Origin: Pachypanchax playfairii
Lineage: Eukaryota; Chordata; Actinopteri; Cyprinodontiformes; Aplocheilidae
DNA: 64,000 nucleotides
NCBI GenBank assembly: GCA_006937955.1
Contig: SSNP01000004.1
Span: 8,298,747 to 8,362,746, forward strand
Direction: 5' to 3'
The notes beneath the pieces were generated by a model that searched no databases, was not told where the DNA came from, and saw only the letters and a program-made list of their open reading frames with translations. The translations under genes were made by a program, and so were the position numbers. Below, in pieces: positions 22,321 through 34,500 of this stretch; position 1 is the first letter of the stretch; every line of letters starts with the position of its first letter.

Positions 22321-25300
22321 AACTCTTTTTGATATAGAAGAATAAAATTAGGATTAAACCAGAAAACATGGAAAACCCTTTTAAAAAGTTGTCACATCTC
22401 CTTGATTTCTATTTTTTTATCCTAACAACTTAATAAACCTAATAAAATCATATAAATACATCCTCAAAAAGAACAAGGAAATCTGGTATATTACTACAAG
22501 TTGTTATTTTTTCAACTAAAAGCTTCACACATGAATGTTTTCATAGATTCCAGAATCCCATTTGGCCATAATATCCTATATTTAGGACATTTTTCCTTGT
22601 CACTGTTAGTTTATCTCATTAAACAGAACTAAATAAGACTGTTACAACTTTTATATCTTCACAAGCACATTTCACCCTCTATGTTAGTTAAATTTAGCTT
22701 CTTTCAATTCACTGATGAAAGTTTTCAGGGCAGATGAAACTTGGATTATATCATGAAAACTAAGTGAACATCTGGGTTCCCAGACCACAAACCACACACA
22801 ACTCATACAAAACACAGCCTCAGTTTTTCAGTCAGTTTGTATGATGAGCCGATATAAAAAGAAAGGATCTGACTGGTTTTATAGATGCTGACAGTTACTT
22901 CACAATGACGGTCTTTAACAGACTGATGGGAGACCCCTGGTCTGAAACTGAACAGCCATAATGTGTCTGAGTACGGGGAGAAAGAACTACAGCACTCCTC
23001 TGCTCCCCTTTTTTTTCCACTCAACTTTACAGTTGGAACAAGAAATGACCTCACCTCGTCCAAATCCCCGCTCCCCCAAGGTTTGAACAGGAAATAGGGA
23101 GTGCACTGCCCCCGCCCAGCCTCTTGCACCCACTGCAGCAAGAGGAAACATCAATGTTACTGAACTTTATGGAGCCCAAAAGATTAAAGAGGATTTTTTG
23201 AAAAATACAGGACTGTTTGTGGACATAAAACTTTAAATACTTGAAGAACGAGGGAATGTGAGATTAACAGTACTGCTGTAGTGAGGTTTCAGTAAGTGAA
23301 TTCCAGCCGTTGTTTGGATTCCTCAGAGAAGGAATGTTTTATGTTCCTTTGAAAATACAGAGGACGTTGCACACATCTGAAAGCCATTAGCTTCTTAGAC
23401 TGTTAGCTAGCAGTCTGAGGATTCTGTCTTAACCTGAAATCTCACTACATTTACCGTATATTACATTCTTTTTTCAGGAACTTTTGTATTTTACAGTTAA
23501 AAAATGTAAAAAATTTCCAAACCCAAAAGTCCAAAAAATGCATTGCCTGCTGAATCAAAAGTTTTTCAGATCTGCCACAGATCAAACCTATTACATCCTT
23601 CTATCCATTTTATTTTAATAGAAATGTAACCACTGCAAGCCAAGCAGTCACAAAGTGTTACAACGCTGTGGAGTAACATCATGCATATCTTACTCCTTCT
23701 CCCTCAGTTCTCAAAATTCATGCTGGAGGACATGTGACGCAAGTTCTTCCTCCTTCTAATCACCCTCTGCAGACTAACCTTTCAGAGGCACTGATGTTTC
23801 TGTTTTGTTTCATGAGATCATATGTTCTCAGAAATCTTTTATCTCTGCTCTTGTTGTACCTTGAAGTTCTAAATTCCTGTGTGGCTGCATCACTGGAGTA
23901 ACACAGCTGCATGCGGATGGATCTGATACAAGAGGTGAGACAAGAATCCCTTTTGATCAAAGTGATGGAAACATCCAGCTCGGCCCACTTCAGGATGACG
24001 ACCCCTCTACTTTTTCCACGACCTATAAGAACTTGGCTGGAGTGCAACAAATTTGGAAATCCTCCTTCAGTGTGATGACAAGTGTGATGCTGCCTTGCCT
24101 TTACTACTCACCAAATTCATCTCTGCAGTCCTCATCTCATTATAAATGTCAGCAGCTCCTTCTCACTGTAATCCTTCCATAGATGACCACAATCACAGCA
24201 CGCCCCTGGAAGATCACGCTACACAAACATGATTTCATGTGATGGGGTTGTAGCATGTGCGCAGACTCACAGGTTTATTCCACTCTGTCACGCTGCATGA
24301 TGGGGAACTGTGTTCTTATTTTGAAAATCTCACCAAGAATCCTCAAAGATCATCTGTGTTCTGGATGTTTTCTTCATCCCAAGTGAAGGTGCCTCAGGGG
24401 GAAGTGAGAGTCCTTCTTTTTATCTGTGATCATGTTTTCATCCATTCAGGGAAAACCATCAGTAGACCACAGAATTCCCATCTGAGATCATCCAAAGTCG
24501 GTCATACTCCACCCTGACCCCATGGGCTCCAACCACAAACCAAAAGACCATGATGACACTCTTAAAACAACCTCAAAACTTTCTTTTCCACCTTCCCACA
24601 ACCATGTGCACAGTTGTGTATGCCCACACCAAGCACCCGTGACCTTAAGGCTGGCCTCTGCCAAAACAAACAGGAGAGACATAAAATGATGAAATTCAGC
24701 TTGGAAAAATGAAAAAATGAAGTCAATGCTCCACAAACAACAAGATTTATGGATTTTTTCAAGGTTTTGAATCTCCATTTAATCTTTTTATTGCCTCATT
24801 TGTCAAAAAAATTCAGAAAACTATGTGGTTTATTAAAAATGTGTATTTCTTTAACCAGAAAAGGAAATAACTCCAAGTTTGGCTTCAAAAACAGCCTTTC
24901 AAAACTCATCCGGCTCCTCCTACTAAATATTACTAGATATCAATAATATATTGAATGACAGGCGTCTTCATGATAGGATACAAAACAAGATACACAACTT
25001 ATACAGCAATATATTGAACAAATCTCTGGATGATAATAAAATCTGTTTTTGTGAAATTGAAGATACCAAGAAAAAAAAGTTAAATTGAATTAAAAAATGA
25101 AAGAAATTTGGAACAAAAACGTGACATTTCTTTGTAAATGATGAAAAAATTACAATAATGTACGTGTTTACCCATATCTGTAAACATGTAAACATTGTAT
25201 GATTTGTCTGGAAGTTTGGCCGTGAGGAAACTTTTCTAAATCCTCATGTTGTGAGTTACAAAATGACTTTGCTTCACAAAACTTATTGGAGTTACTGCAC

Positions 25301-26290
25301 ATTTAAACACCTCATAAAACTTGAAATATTCATGTGATCGATATCAGCTTGTGCACTTTCGAGTGTGGATATATATTTTTATTGGATCAGGCTTGTGGGA
25401 ACAATAAACTTTGGCTGCTTAAAGTTTTGGTGGAATGATTAATGAAACCTCTAAGGACATTCTGAGTATTTCAACAACCTTAAAAAAACGTAACAAAACT
25501 TACTGACTGGAAACAATTTCTATAAATCCTTTATGATGAACACTACAAGTTGTGTCCAGACCCAGATTTGAACTGGTTTACTTCTGTAGACAGAACGTTG
25601 AACAGGTTGAAATAACCTGTCTGTGTTTGTACTAATGTCTGAAGTTTTAAAGAAAAAAAAAAGAGTTAGAATGCAGTGAAAAAGAGACGAGGAGGAACGA
25701 CTGGAAGAAGAATTTCTCTGGACTCCACTTCAGACAGCTGAGCACTTTTACTGTGTTTCTCAGTAAAATGTGGTTCTGTTTCGAGTCAGAAGAAGAACGT
25801 AAGGAGGCAGATGGTGGAGAGAGAAAGAGGGCAACAAAGAGGCAAAACCATATCATGTGCACAGTTATTTACTTGATACGACCCAATACAACGTACACCA
25901 ACACTATGTAATACAGTAAACAACATGACATGATACAATTAACACGATGCCACGCAAAACTTTCCAATTTGATAATCAATGTGATTTGAAACGATACAAA
26001 ACAATAAATACATCCCCAGATAGCTGAAAGTTACATCGCTTTATCCCATTAAATCCCAGTCTCCTGGATTAAATTTGCTTTGTCAAATTCCGATCAAAAA
26101 CAAAGAGCATCATGTTTACAATGTTCCAACTTTGACAATCCTGAAAACAAATTGGAAGATGTTACCAGAGAACATTTCATTCTCTTTTGAGCTCATCAGG
26201 GGACGTCAAAGAGGATTTCCACATTCCTTGTGATCTACCTAATGCCCTGTGGTGTAAAAAAAAGTATTTATGACCCTGTTTGTTCACACA
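22320..26290. other. intergenic, nothing recognised
   Basis: Short open readings only. Around 25875-26000 there is a degenerate pattern of ATACAATACG-like words, also seen at 40855-40990. Confidence 0.45.
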
Positions 26291-26292
26291 TG

Positions 26293-26314
26293 CACACACA
26301 CACACACACACACA
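26293..26314. repeat. (CA)11 microsatellite
   Basis: Uninterrupted CA dinucleotides following an imperfect CACACATG stretch. Confidence 0.95.
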
Positions 26315-26574
26315 GACAGGAGACATGTAATGACTCTGCTTGTCCTCCTCCAAAGAGGTTGCGGTGACAAACAAGCGCTCCGTTCTGAGAACCAGAGGTT
26401 GTTTACAGGTCCTTTCAGGACTTGGTGGTGCTTGTCACGCAATGAAGGGGGGAAAAAAATCACAAAACAAAACCCAAAATACATTTGCATTCTGAGAATT
26501 CAAACCCTTGACTCACTCAATACAAAGTTTTGTAATGAAATCTTTTTAGGATAAATTCTGATAACGTTTCAATC

Positions 26575-26960
26575 AACCAGGTCAACAACAAAAAGCACAA
26601 AACAACATATTTACACAAAAACACAACATAACAGAAACAAGCACTTCCTGCAGCACAAGGAGAAAATTCATACAAACAAAAAAATATTAACAAAGAGAAA
26701 TAAAATATCCAAGAACTGTTAACGGAGAGTTAAAGATACAACAAACTAACACAACTCTGTTGCAATGCAGAAATCAAAAATGCAGAAAGCGTGACGAGAC
26801 ACCAGATAACCACAAAACAACATGCAAAGAAGCAGATTAAACTATATAAAAAATAACCAACTTCTTCGAGAAGTAGCAAAATATCCCATGAGGGACAACA
26901 AGAGTCTCAAATAGCCAAAAAAAAAAAAACAATCACAAAAACTCATATCTGACCAAATAT
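26575..26960. repeat. degenerate ACA-rich minisatellite
   Basis: Strongly strand-asymmetric, with very few T and G. Words such as ACAAAACAAC, AACCACAAAACAAC and AACAAGAGTC recur irregularly. It resembles decayed copies of the ~20-base 'ACAAAACAACCACAAAGAG'-type tandem repeats of fish. Confidence 0.5.
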
Positions 26961-27821
26961 GACACGCTAAGGCTGTCATGTTAAACCTACGATATAACAA
27001 CTGACATTTAAATCCTCACATGGAAAACATTCATTCTGCTCATGGAACTATTTAATTTAAACAACGAAACCAGAAAAAATAAATCTTATTGCAAAAGAAA
27101 TCTAACATGTGTTTGCATTTTCTATCATCCAGTTACTACAAAGTTCATATCTGCTAATCAATTTAGAGAGACTACAGGGAGGGGCTTGTGCACAAAAACT
27201 TTTATAGGGATTCTTTTTAGTTCAACAAACACAATCTACAAAAACGAGTCAGATTTTAGGTCTTTTTCACGCTAGATGACAATGACTATGACTTAAAGAG
27301 TCAGTCAGAGTACAGATGATCTTTATAGAGTCTTTGTGAGTTCTACTGGATTCTGTAATGATCAATAAGAGCATGGAATGGTCCATGATGGTTAACGACA
27401 TGCTTGCCACTGTACCGGACTAGGGATCGTCAATTTTACATCAATACCAGCAAGTTATACATCGTTGGAAAGCATTTCTTCTCAATAAAAACGTCCAAAA
27501 CATAATTTTTATGCCAACCAGTCACCCTAAAAACTTAAGAGCTACAGCTGGCAGCAATTTAGGTATGGAAACTTTTGTGCGCAAGCTCTAAAGAGGTGGA
27601 TGTTATGGGGTTGAAACATTTCTAATGCTTGGTTGTGGTAGATTATAATTGTTGTGGAATGCAGTAGAATTACAACATGTAGCCCGAACGCACAGGCTAC
27701 ATGGAGACTGTAGCGGGATCTTAATCCGGTATGAATGGGTTCTTAGTTACATGTCAGAATTTGGTTTTAAGCCCCTTCACATTTCCCCATTTTCAAACAA
27801 TCTTGACTGAAAAAGTTGAGT
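26961..27821. other. intergenic, nothing recognised
   Basis: No gene or known repeat identified. Confidence 0.4.
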
Positions 27822-28412
27822 TTAAAGAGGCCCTTCCATTAAAAACAGTTTTTCTGAGGTTTCTGTTGAATATTTTAGCTCCACAGGTGTTCTTATTTTC
27901 ATAGTGGGTGTGAAAACAGGTCAACAACTTCTCTTTCAGTTTTTATCTCTATACGCAGGTGGCGATAACACCCGAGTTCTCCCGAGTTCGAACTTCCTGT
28001 ATTTGTTTCGTCACAACTCGTTTGTTCGTTAGTATTCGGCAGCTCCCACAGTTGAAACCACGCCTAGCATGCTGCTGGCTAAAAGCTGTAGCATAAGACG
28101 TAGCAAACAGGAAGAGAGAACGTCTGATGTTGCCATGCGCAGCGGGGCAGAAGTATAACAGTATACCTTGCTCTCATAGGCTAGTTTGTTAGCCAATCAG
28201 AGTCCAGCAAATTCAAATAATGAATATAAACGAGCTGCTGCCGAAGCCTGACAGAAACAGCCGGGAACCAGATGAATTTTGATGCCGACAGATTGAAAGG
28301 TCTGTTAATCAGTGTTTCCTAATGTTTTTTATATATATTTGTTTCATATTACAGGTTAATACTTAAGAAATAACCACAAAGTCCTGAAATTTGTATGAAT
28401 TGGCCTCTTTAA
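27822..28412. mobile_element. TTAA-flanked inverted-repeat element (non-autonomous DNA transposon)
   Basis: The direct tetranucleotide TTAA at 27822-27825 and 28409-28412 bounds 583 bases that begin AGAGGCC and end GGCCTCT, a short terminal inverted repeat. There is no coding capacity. TTAA target duplication is characteristic of piggyBac-type transposition; the TIR itself is too short to assign a family confidently. Confidence 0.6.
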
Positions 28413-31235
28413 GAACTAATTAAATGCAGACTATGAAATAAAAGTTGGGGTACTTTGGCCTGAAACAACCTTGTATTCTCCTCTATGAATTAGTTTCACT
28501 TTCTGTTTGATCAGGTTAAAACATCTAAATCTTAACAGCATGAGTTTTGTAAGTCAGCAAAATGAAAAGGCTGCATCTTCGAAGACGTGCTCAGCTGTCC
28601 TGACTCATATACCACCCAGATGGCCGCTCTCACCGTCAGCTTCCTATCAACACTTGTGACAACAAAGCACAGGGAATGTGTCAGTCACAGTCACACCAGT
28701 GGTTAGAGGCAGTAAATAGCTGCACTGTTTGAATAGAGAACGTACAATTGACACTGAGCTTGAGAAGAGGCTGTAAAATTAGTCTCCACACTTCTACCAA
28801 CTAATCATGAAAGGTGCCCTCATTACTCACTTACATGTTCTAGATATTTAGGGTTTCTAAACTCTAATTTTAACAATACGTTCTTTAATTTGATGGTATA
28901 GAATTCACTTCAAGAACATTTACTTTGATGATATCCTGTCCCCAGATTAGCCTGAAGGGCTGCTTTCTTTTTTTTTTTTAGTCTTCAGACTGATGATAGT
29001 GAAGCCACATATCAGCAACGGTAGGTTTAGCAGCTTGGCCCCTGTTATAACAACTCTAGGAGTCTTGAGGAATGTGGGTTTGTCCTGCAGTCCTTTCTAC
29101 CCCCTCTGTCTCTGCCTCACTCCGTGTCCCCTCCCCTCTCAGAAACGGGGTAATTCCTTCACTTTTCTCCTTTTCTCACAGGGCTATAGTTCAATAATTC
29201 CACTCTGGAGCACATATCCTGTCTCAAATTGCTGGGCTCCTCGACGCTGAGGCACTCCAACTGCTGCAAGGTATTGTGTTAGTGATCTCTTGATAACCGC
29301 AATTTGGGTATGAATGACTTTGATTGTGACTATTGTTTCAGGAGCCCGTTGTTTCATGGAGATTATCCTCTAATGCATGGCTGCTTTTGTACATGGGCAC
29401 CAAAGCAAAGGATTAAGATGCTTAGAAATCTTTATTAAAGAGTAAAATCACCTTTTTACCGCCTGTTGGATCTCCAAAGAGAGAGAACACAAGTTGTTTG
29501 TATTTAATTGGTCGATTTTGCAACGTTTTAAGCTTCACTTGCGTCTGAAAAAGGCAGATTAGAACCGCCTTTCAGTTCAGTTTTTATATTTTTGCGTGTC
29601 AAAGAGTCTGAGATGATATTGCGGGTTTTCTCCATTCATAAAGTTTGGGATGTTGGCACGCGCTGATAGTTACAGCGCTGCAAATATAGTGGACAGTCTT
29701 ATTTGTTTTCCTTTCTGAGGACTTTATTGGTTGATTCGGATGTTTTTGTGACAGATATTTTTGCGGCAAAAACTATAAATGTGTTGTCGCATCTGACACA
29801 AACTTCGAATCGCACACTGGGAATGTAAATGTGTCTTTTTTTTCAGTCATGTCAAATGAAATGAAAATGATTTTACTGTGGAAAACAGATAATTCTTTGC
29901 TTGTGCGGGACTTTACCTGCTTTTCATTTGACAGCACAGATGCAGATGTGCTCCAGAGTTAATGCTGTTCGGTAAATTGATCATGCATTTCTTTTGTTCA
30001 GCGTTGATCCCGCCTCCATATTTTATCCCTACTGCAGGAAAATGGGGCATTTGTCTCACGTTTGCGAGAATTTAAAATATCTTAGCTATTAGAGCCAACA
30101 AAAGAAAGAACAGGCCAACTCAAAGTTTAGGTTTGGAACTGAAATCATGTAAAAAAGATAATTAATAACAAACCAACAGCCTCCTCTCTGTGTTTTATTC
30201 TGTCTTCCATTTATTTTGTTTAAGAGTTGGGATTTAAAGCCTTAGTTTATTTCTTTCTCTTGTCCAGTCAACATGTGGAAGTGATGTGGTTGGACTCATG
30301 GCTGGAGGACTGCTGGTTGGCTGGTTCTTCAGCAGATATATATCATCAGAGGCCCACAGCTCACAGTCAAACCTGCAGCATGAGGAGAGAAAATAAACCT
30401 CATGGCTGTCCAGTGCTGCTGGAGCCACTTTCATTTCAAAGAATGTTAATTAAGTTAAAGTTGTAGGAACATATGGGCCAGACTCCTAAAGACACATAAC
30501 AAACTTTGTTGAGAAAGTTATTTTGCTTTATAGAAATATATTTCATTTTTTTGTTGTTTTTAGTGTGAAAAAGTTACTGATAATCTGATTAAACTATGAG
30601 GTCAGTTTTTCATTTTTTTTCTCGCTTCCAATTCCAGTTTCAGAGGTAGCCATCAAATCTAATAGAAACTTTTTAAAATAACATTACATGTTAACTATAT
30701 GACCTTTGAAGGGGTAAATAGCATTGTAAATGTGTGATTATGCAAACTGACCATTCAGTGAGGAGGACAGCAGCTAATGTATCCTCTTTAATAACATCTT
30801 ATGTAAATGGGAACAATAATGTTCCAAAAATTAGGACCAGATCAGAAGAAGCATTTTAAATGTTTTAATTTGGAAAATATCCTATTGGAAGGGGGCAGGA
30901 CTTAAAACGTTTTTGCAGCCAGCCGCTATGAGGCAATCCTTTTGTTTCAACTTCTGGGTTCTGTTTGGATGCCCAGGTGGTGTATTTGTCAATAATTCAT
31001 GAGAGAATGGAAATGTTGCATTGACTTTTTATTGATAATTACATTTACTTTATAAAAAAAAAAAACATAAACTGTTATGGTTGTGTGGGTTTTTGAGGTT
31101 CTTTTACAGTGTAATTACATCTTATAATTAAATAAAAATATCAGAAACATTGTTCCAGTTTTAGTTTGACATGTTTGTTTCACTTGTTCTACCATCTTTG
31201 TGTGTTTATTAACTTTAATTTCTTCATTTCTTTAG
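28413..31235. other. intergenic region upstream of fibrillin
   Basis: No coding gene recognised. A segment at about 30880-31000 resembles a decayed fish repeat (GCAGCCAGCC block). The promoter and any non-coding first exon of the fibrillin gene should lie here, but no TATA box or CpG island stands out. Confidence 0.4.
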
Positions 31236-31371
31236 CCCCTACCCTGGAGTGCACACCAGGAATTTGTCTGGATCCAGATCTTGGTCCTGGTGCTTAGTCG
31301 GGGGTCAGTGAGCGTAGAATCTGAGCCAGGACGAGGGGGGCTTTCATCTGGAAGGATAGCCAAAAAAACCA
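31236..31371 (+). promoter_or_regulatory. fbn2: 5' UTR of the fibrillin first coding exon, possibly preceded by an intron
   Basis: A long pyrimidine tract ending in TTTCTTTAG at 31235 has the form of a splice acceptor. If used, the first coding exon starts at 31236 and a non-coding exon lies upstream. If not, transcription starts within or before this stretch. Confidence 0.35.
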
Positions 31372-31550
31372 ATGGGATCAGGGAAGCTGGCTCAGGCGCT
31401 GCTTGGCTGGGCAGCTGTGTGTCTCGGAGTGGTTCATGTGTCTTCTAGTCAGACTGGAAATGGACCTTACCAGGCTAGTCACTTCACAGGGACTGCAGAC
31501 CAGAGAGAAGCACAACGGGTTCGGCGCCGTGGTCAGGAAACCCTGAGAGG
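31372..31550 (+). CDS. fbn2: fibrillin exon 1: signal peptide, propeptide, furin site
   Basis: ATG at 31372 opens [19 protein letters not shown], a clear hydrophobic signal peptide. A Gln/Thr/Gly-rich propeptide follows, then RVRRRG, the furin site conserved in fibrillins. Donor GTGAGG, phase 2 exit. It lacks the Pro-rich insert of human FBN2. Confidence 0.93.
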
Positions 31551-34500
31551 GTGAGGACACCTTGTCTTACTGTCTTCTTTGAAATCCTCATTCAGGTTTA
31601 GGAGACGGATCATATTCATACTGCATTGTTCTAGATATGAAAATGAAAAGTGAATACATTTAAGTCAGAAAGTTGTTGAATCTGAAGAAGGTTTGGAAAA
31701 AAAGAAACTTCTTTTCACTCTCAGTTTTCCTGGCAGCACTCTTTCAACTGCTGTGCTTTCTGGGTTCCAGCCAAAGCTCGTCTTACACTAAATGATGCTG
31801 GTGAATACTACTGCATTGTTTGCTCCAAAACAGCACATGTTCAACGTTAACAGACCGCCTGCTACACTCAAATCTCCCTTTGCATTTACTGCAAATTGAC
31901 CTTTTCATGGGAAAGAGAAGAAAAAAGTAGCTTATGATGAGTAAAAAACATGCACCATAATTCCCAGGAGTGTATTAAAGAGTAACAGGTAGATATCCTT
32001 CTGTTTTTTTAACCAAACTCTATGTAGAATATACGCTAATGGAACGAACAACCAATTTTTCTATATTTCCCCAGTTTTTGTAAAACAAAATATGTTTTCT
32101 TGGAGCCAGTTTTTCGTGTCTGAATCAGTTGTTCCAGTCAGTTTCCCATCTGTCCCAGGTTATGGCTCCTCCAGTGCCAAGCCACAGGAAATGAGGTGTT
32201 TGTATATCACTTGTGGGGGATATGAAAAGAGGCATTTGTTTGACCGTTGTAGGTGACAAAGTGGCACAAGACAGAACGGGACAGAAACCGAATGAAAAGA
32301 AGAAAACGAAAACAAAATTAGGGATCAAATGATGATGACATCAAGGAAGAAAGAGAAGAGAGTCATTAATATTAGTGCTTGAAAATAATTAACATTTGTT
32401 TAAAATTACTCTGTGTTAGAGTAAATACATCACAATCCCAGAGCAGGAGGAATTTGGTTGTTGAATAAGTTTTGATTTTACTTGTACGCGGGTTGTTGGA
32501 TTGTGTTTTTCATTGTGTGATCTCTGTAGTTTGTTTCTTACTTTTGTACTTCCATCTGAAAGTTGCACCAGGCGCAGTGGACGATCAGCAGCTTGGTACA
32601 GGATCCACTGATTTCCCCATGTAGGATGTGACACTTTAATGATGGTCATTATTCTGGCCTTGAGCTTGAGTGTAGTGTTTATTTGCTGGCTACAGCTCCA
32701 TGTCCCCTGGTGTTTCTCTGGTTGCAAAGGGTCTCATACTTACCAACTCTGATTTATTGGCTCTCACAGCACACTGGCACAAACCCACTCAAGGGTGGGA
32801 TCTGATCAGACCTCAGGCTAGTTTAATGACTTGGCTGCTGATTTGCTGCTTAGTTTGAAAATGAGACGGAGAAAGTGTGATGGACTTCTTTTTAATGTTT
32901 GTTTCTCCTCTTTTCTTTGTTATTTGAAGCTAAATGTGTTTATTAATTGTTCGATAAGATCATGGAATGCTAGGGTTGCAGATTTTGGCTCTTCCTTTAT
33001 TGCTGTTGCTTAGTTTATTAGCTCATCCCTTCTTGACGCGACCTTGCAGATCATTCCTTGGATGCAGACTAACTTGGCAGACAGTCAGACTGAAAGCAGA
33101 AATTTACATTTAGCTGCTCCAGTTCCTTCCAGGATAATGTCACTAACCCCTGATGGCCTGGAGGAAGCCAGTATTTACAGCATGTTTTGGCATATTTCAA
33201 ATATGACAGAGATTTTAAAATCCCATTCTGGATTCCATACAGCAGATAAACAACTCAGATAAACACTTTGAAAAGGAAACCTGTTTGATTTATGTTTTGG
33301 AAACATTTGATATTTTGTGGATTACATTATGTTTTTAATGTACCTACACATTGCATTAGCAGAGAATCTCCTGAATGGCAAGAGCATGACTTTTATTTAT
33401 TGAACTTTAATAAAATGTACTATTGAAACATTTCTTATTTTTGCAAATAATTGACATTGTAACTTTTTAACAGACAAGACATGCCAAAAACTGGCTTTAC
33501 TTCAAATCCTTTAGTCCAGAAAGACTTTTGCATTGCATTAAGTTGCAATAAATAAATAGCATCATGATTATTAACCTGTGTGTTATTAGTTCATCAAGTA
33601 TTAATAAATAAACACTTACAAAGAGAGTCAAGGCAAGAGGCATAAATTAAAGCTGAGTCCTCTCGGAGTTGAGCGTCAGCATGACAGATCAGTCTAGTTG
33701 TAACTGCATTTTACTGGTTTAATCACATGAACTAATTTTAAGTGTCAGCTGACTTGTTTGTTTCTAACTGGTTAGAGACATGAAGTAGATTGAACTTTAG
33801 TTTGGGATTTTTTTATTTTTTTATTTGTTTAAGTTGCCAAAAGTTATGTTCACTGAGTGGAGCTCCTGGTTTAAGTCACTCAAATCACGAGACTGATTTT
33901 TTAAGCAATCAAGTGACCCAATTTACTTACTGTGTTACATATATTATTACATTTCTTGCTGTTTTTCTTTGTGTTTCCTCTCCTTCCACCTGCTTTTCCA
34001 CTGTCTTTCAACCTGTTTAAATTCTTAATGTTAAATCTCTCTCTTATTCTTTTTCATGACTCTCTTCAACTTTTGTTGAAAAACTGACATCCCGCTCTGT
34101 TTTTAAGTTGTTTTTTTTTAAAACAATACTTAGTTTTTGTGTTTATACAAAGTCTGGTCCATTCTTGAGTTTGTTGCTTTCTGTTTCGTTTCCATATCAC
34201 TGATGTCCGGTCTCACCTCACTTCTTGCTTCCTCCTCTTCTCAACATAAACATGTTTGCTTTTTCTACCCGAGCGCTCCTGTTTCCGGTCCCACCACCAG
34301 ATTCTTTTCTTCTCAAGATTTTCACACTTTCACTCAAAACTTGGATTCTGTCATTAAAATGTTATTCTCTCTTCTAACTGTTTATGTCTTGTTTTATTTC
34401 TGGCAGTGAATCACCATTCATTGTGTTAATGCGGTTTGATGCATGCTCTTCCTCAGCTGCTATCTCCATGGTGACCGCAAAGGGTTTCCGTTGTTGCTGT

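Noticed and set aside
22163..22369. Repeated SIHP peptide on the minus strand
   Set aside because: Translation of the GGAT array.
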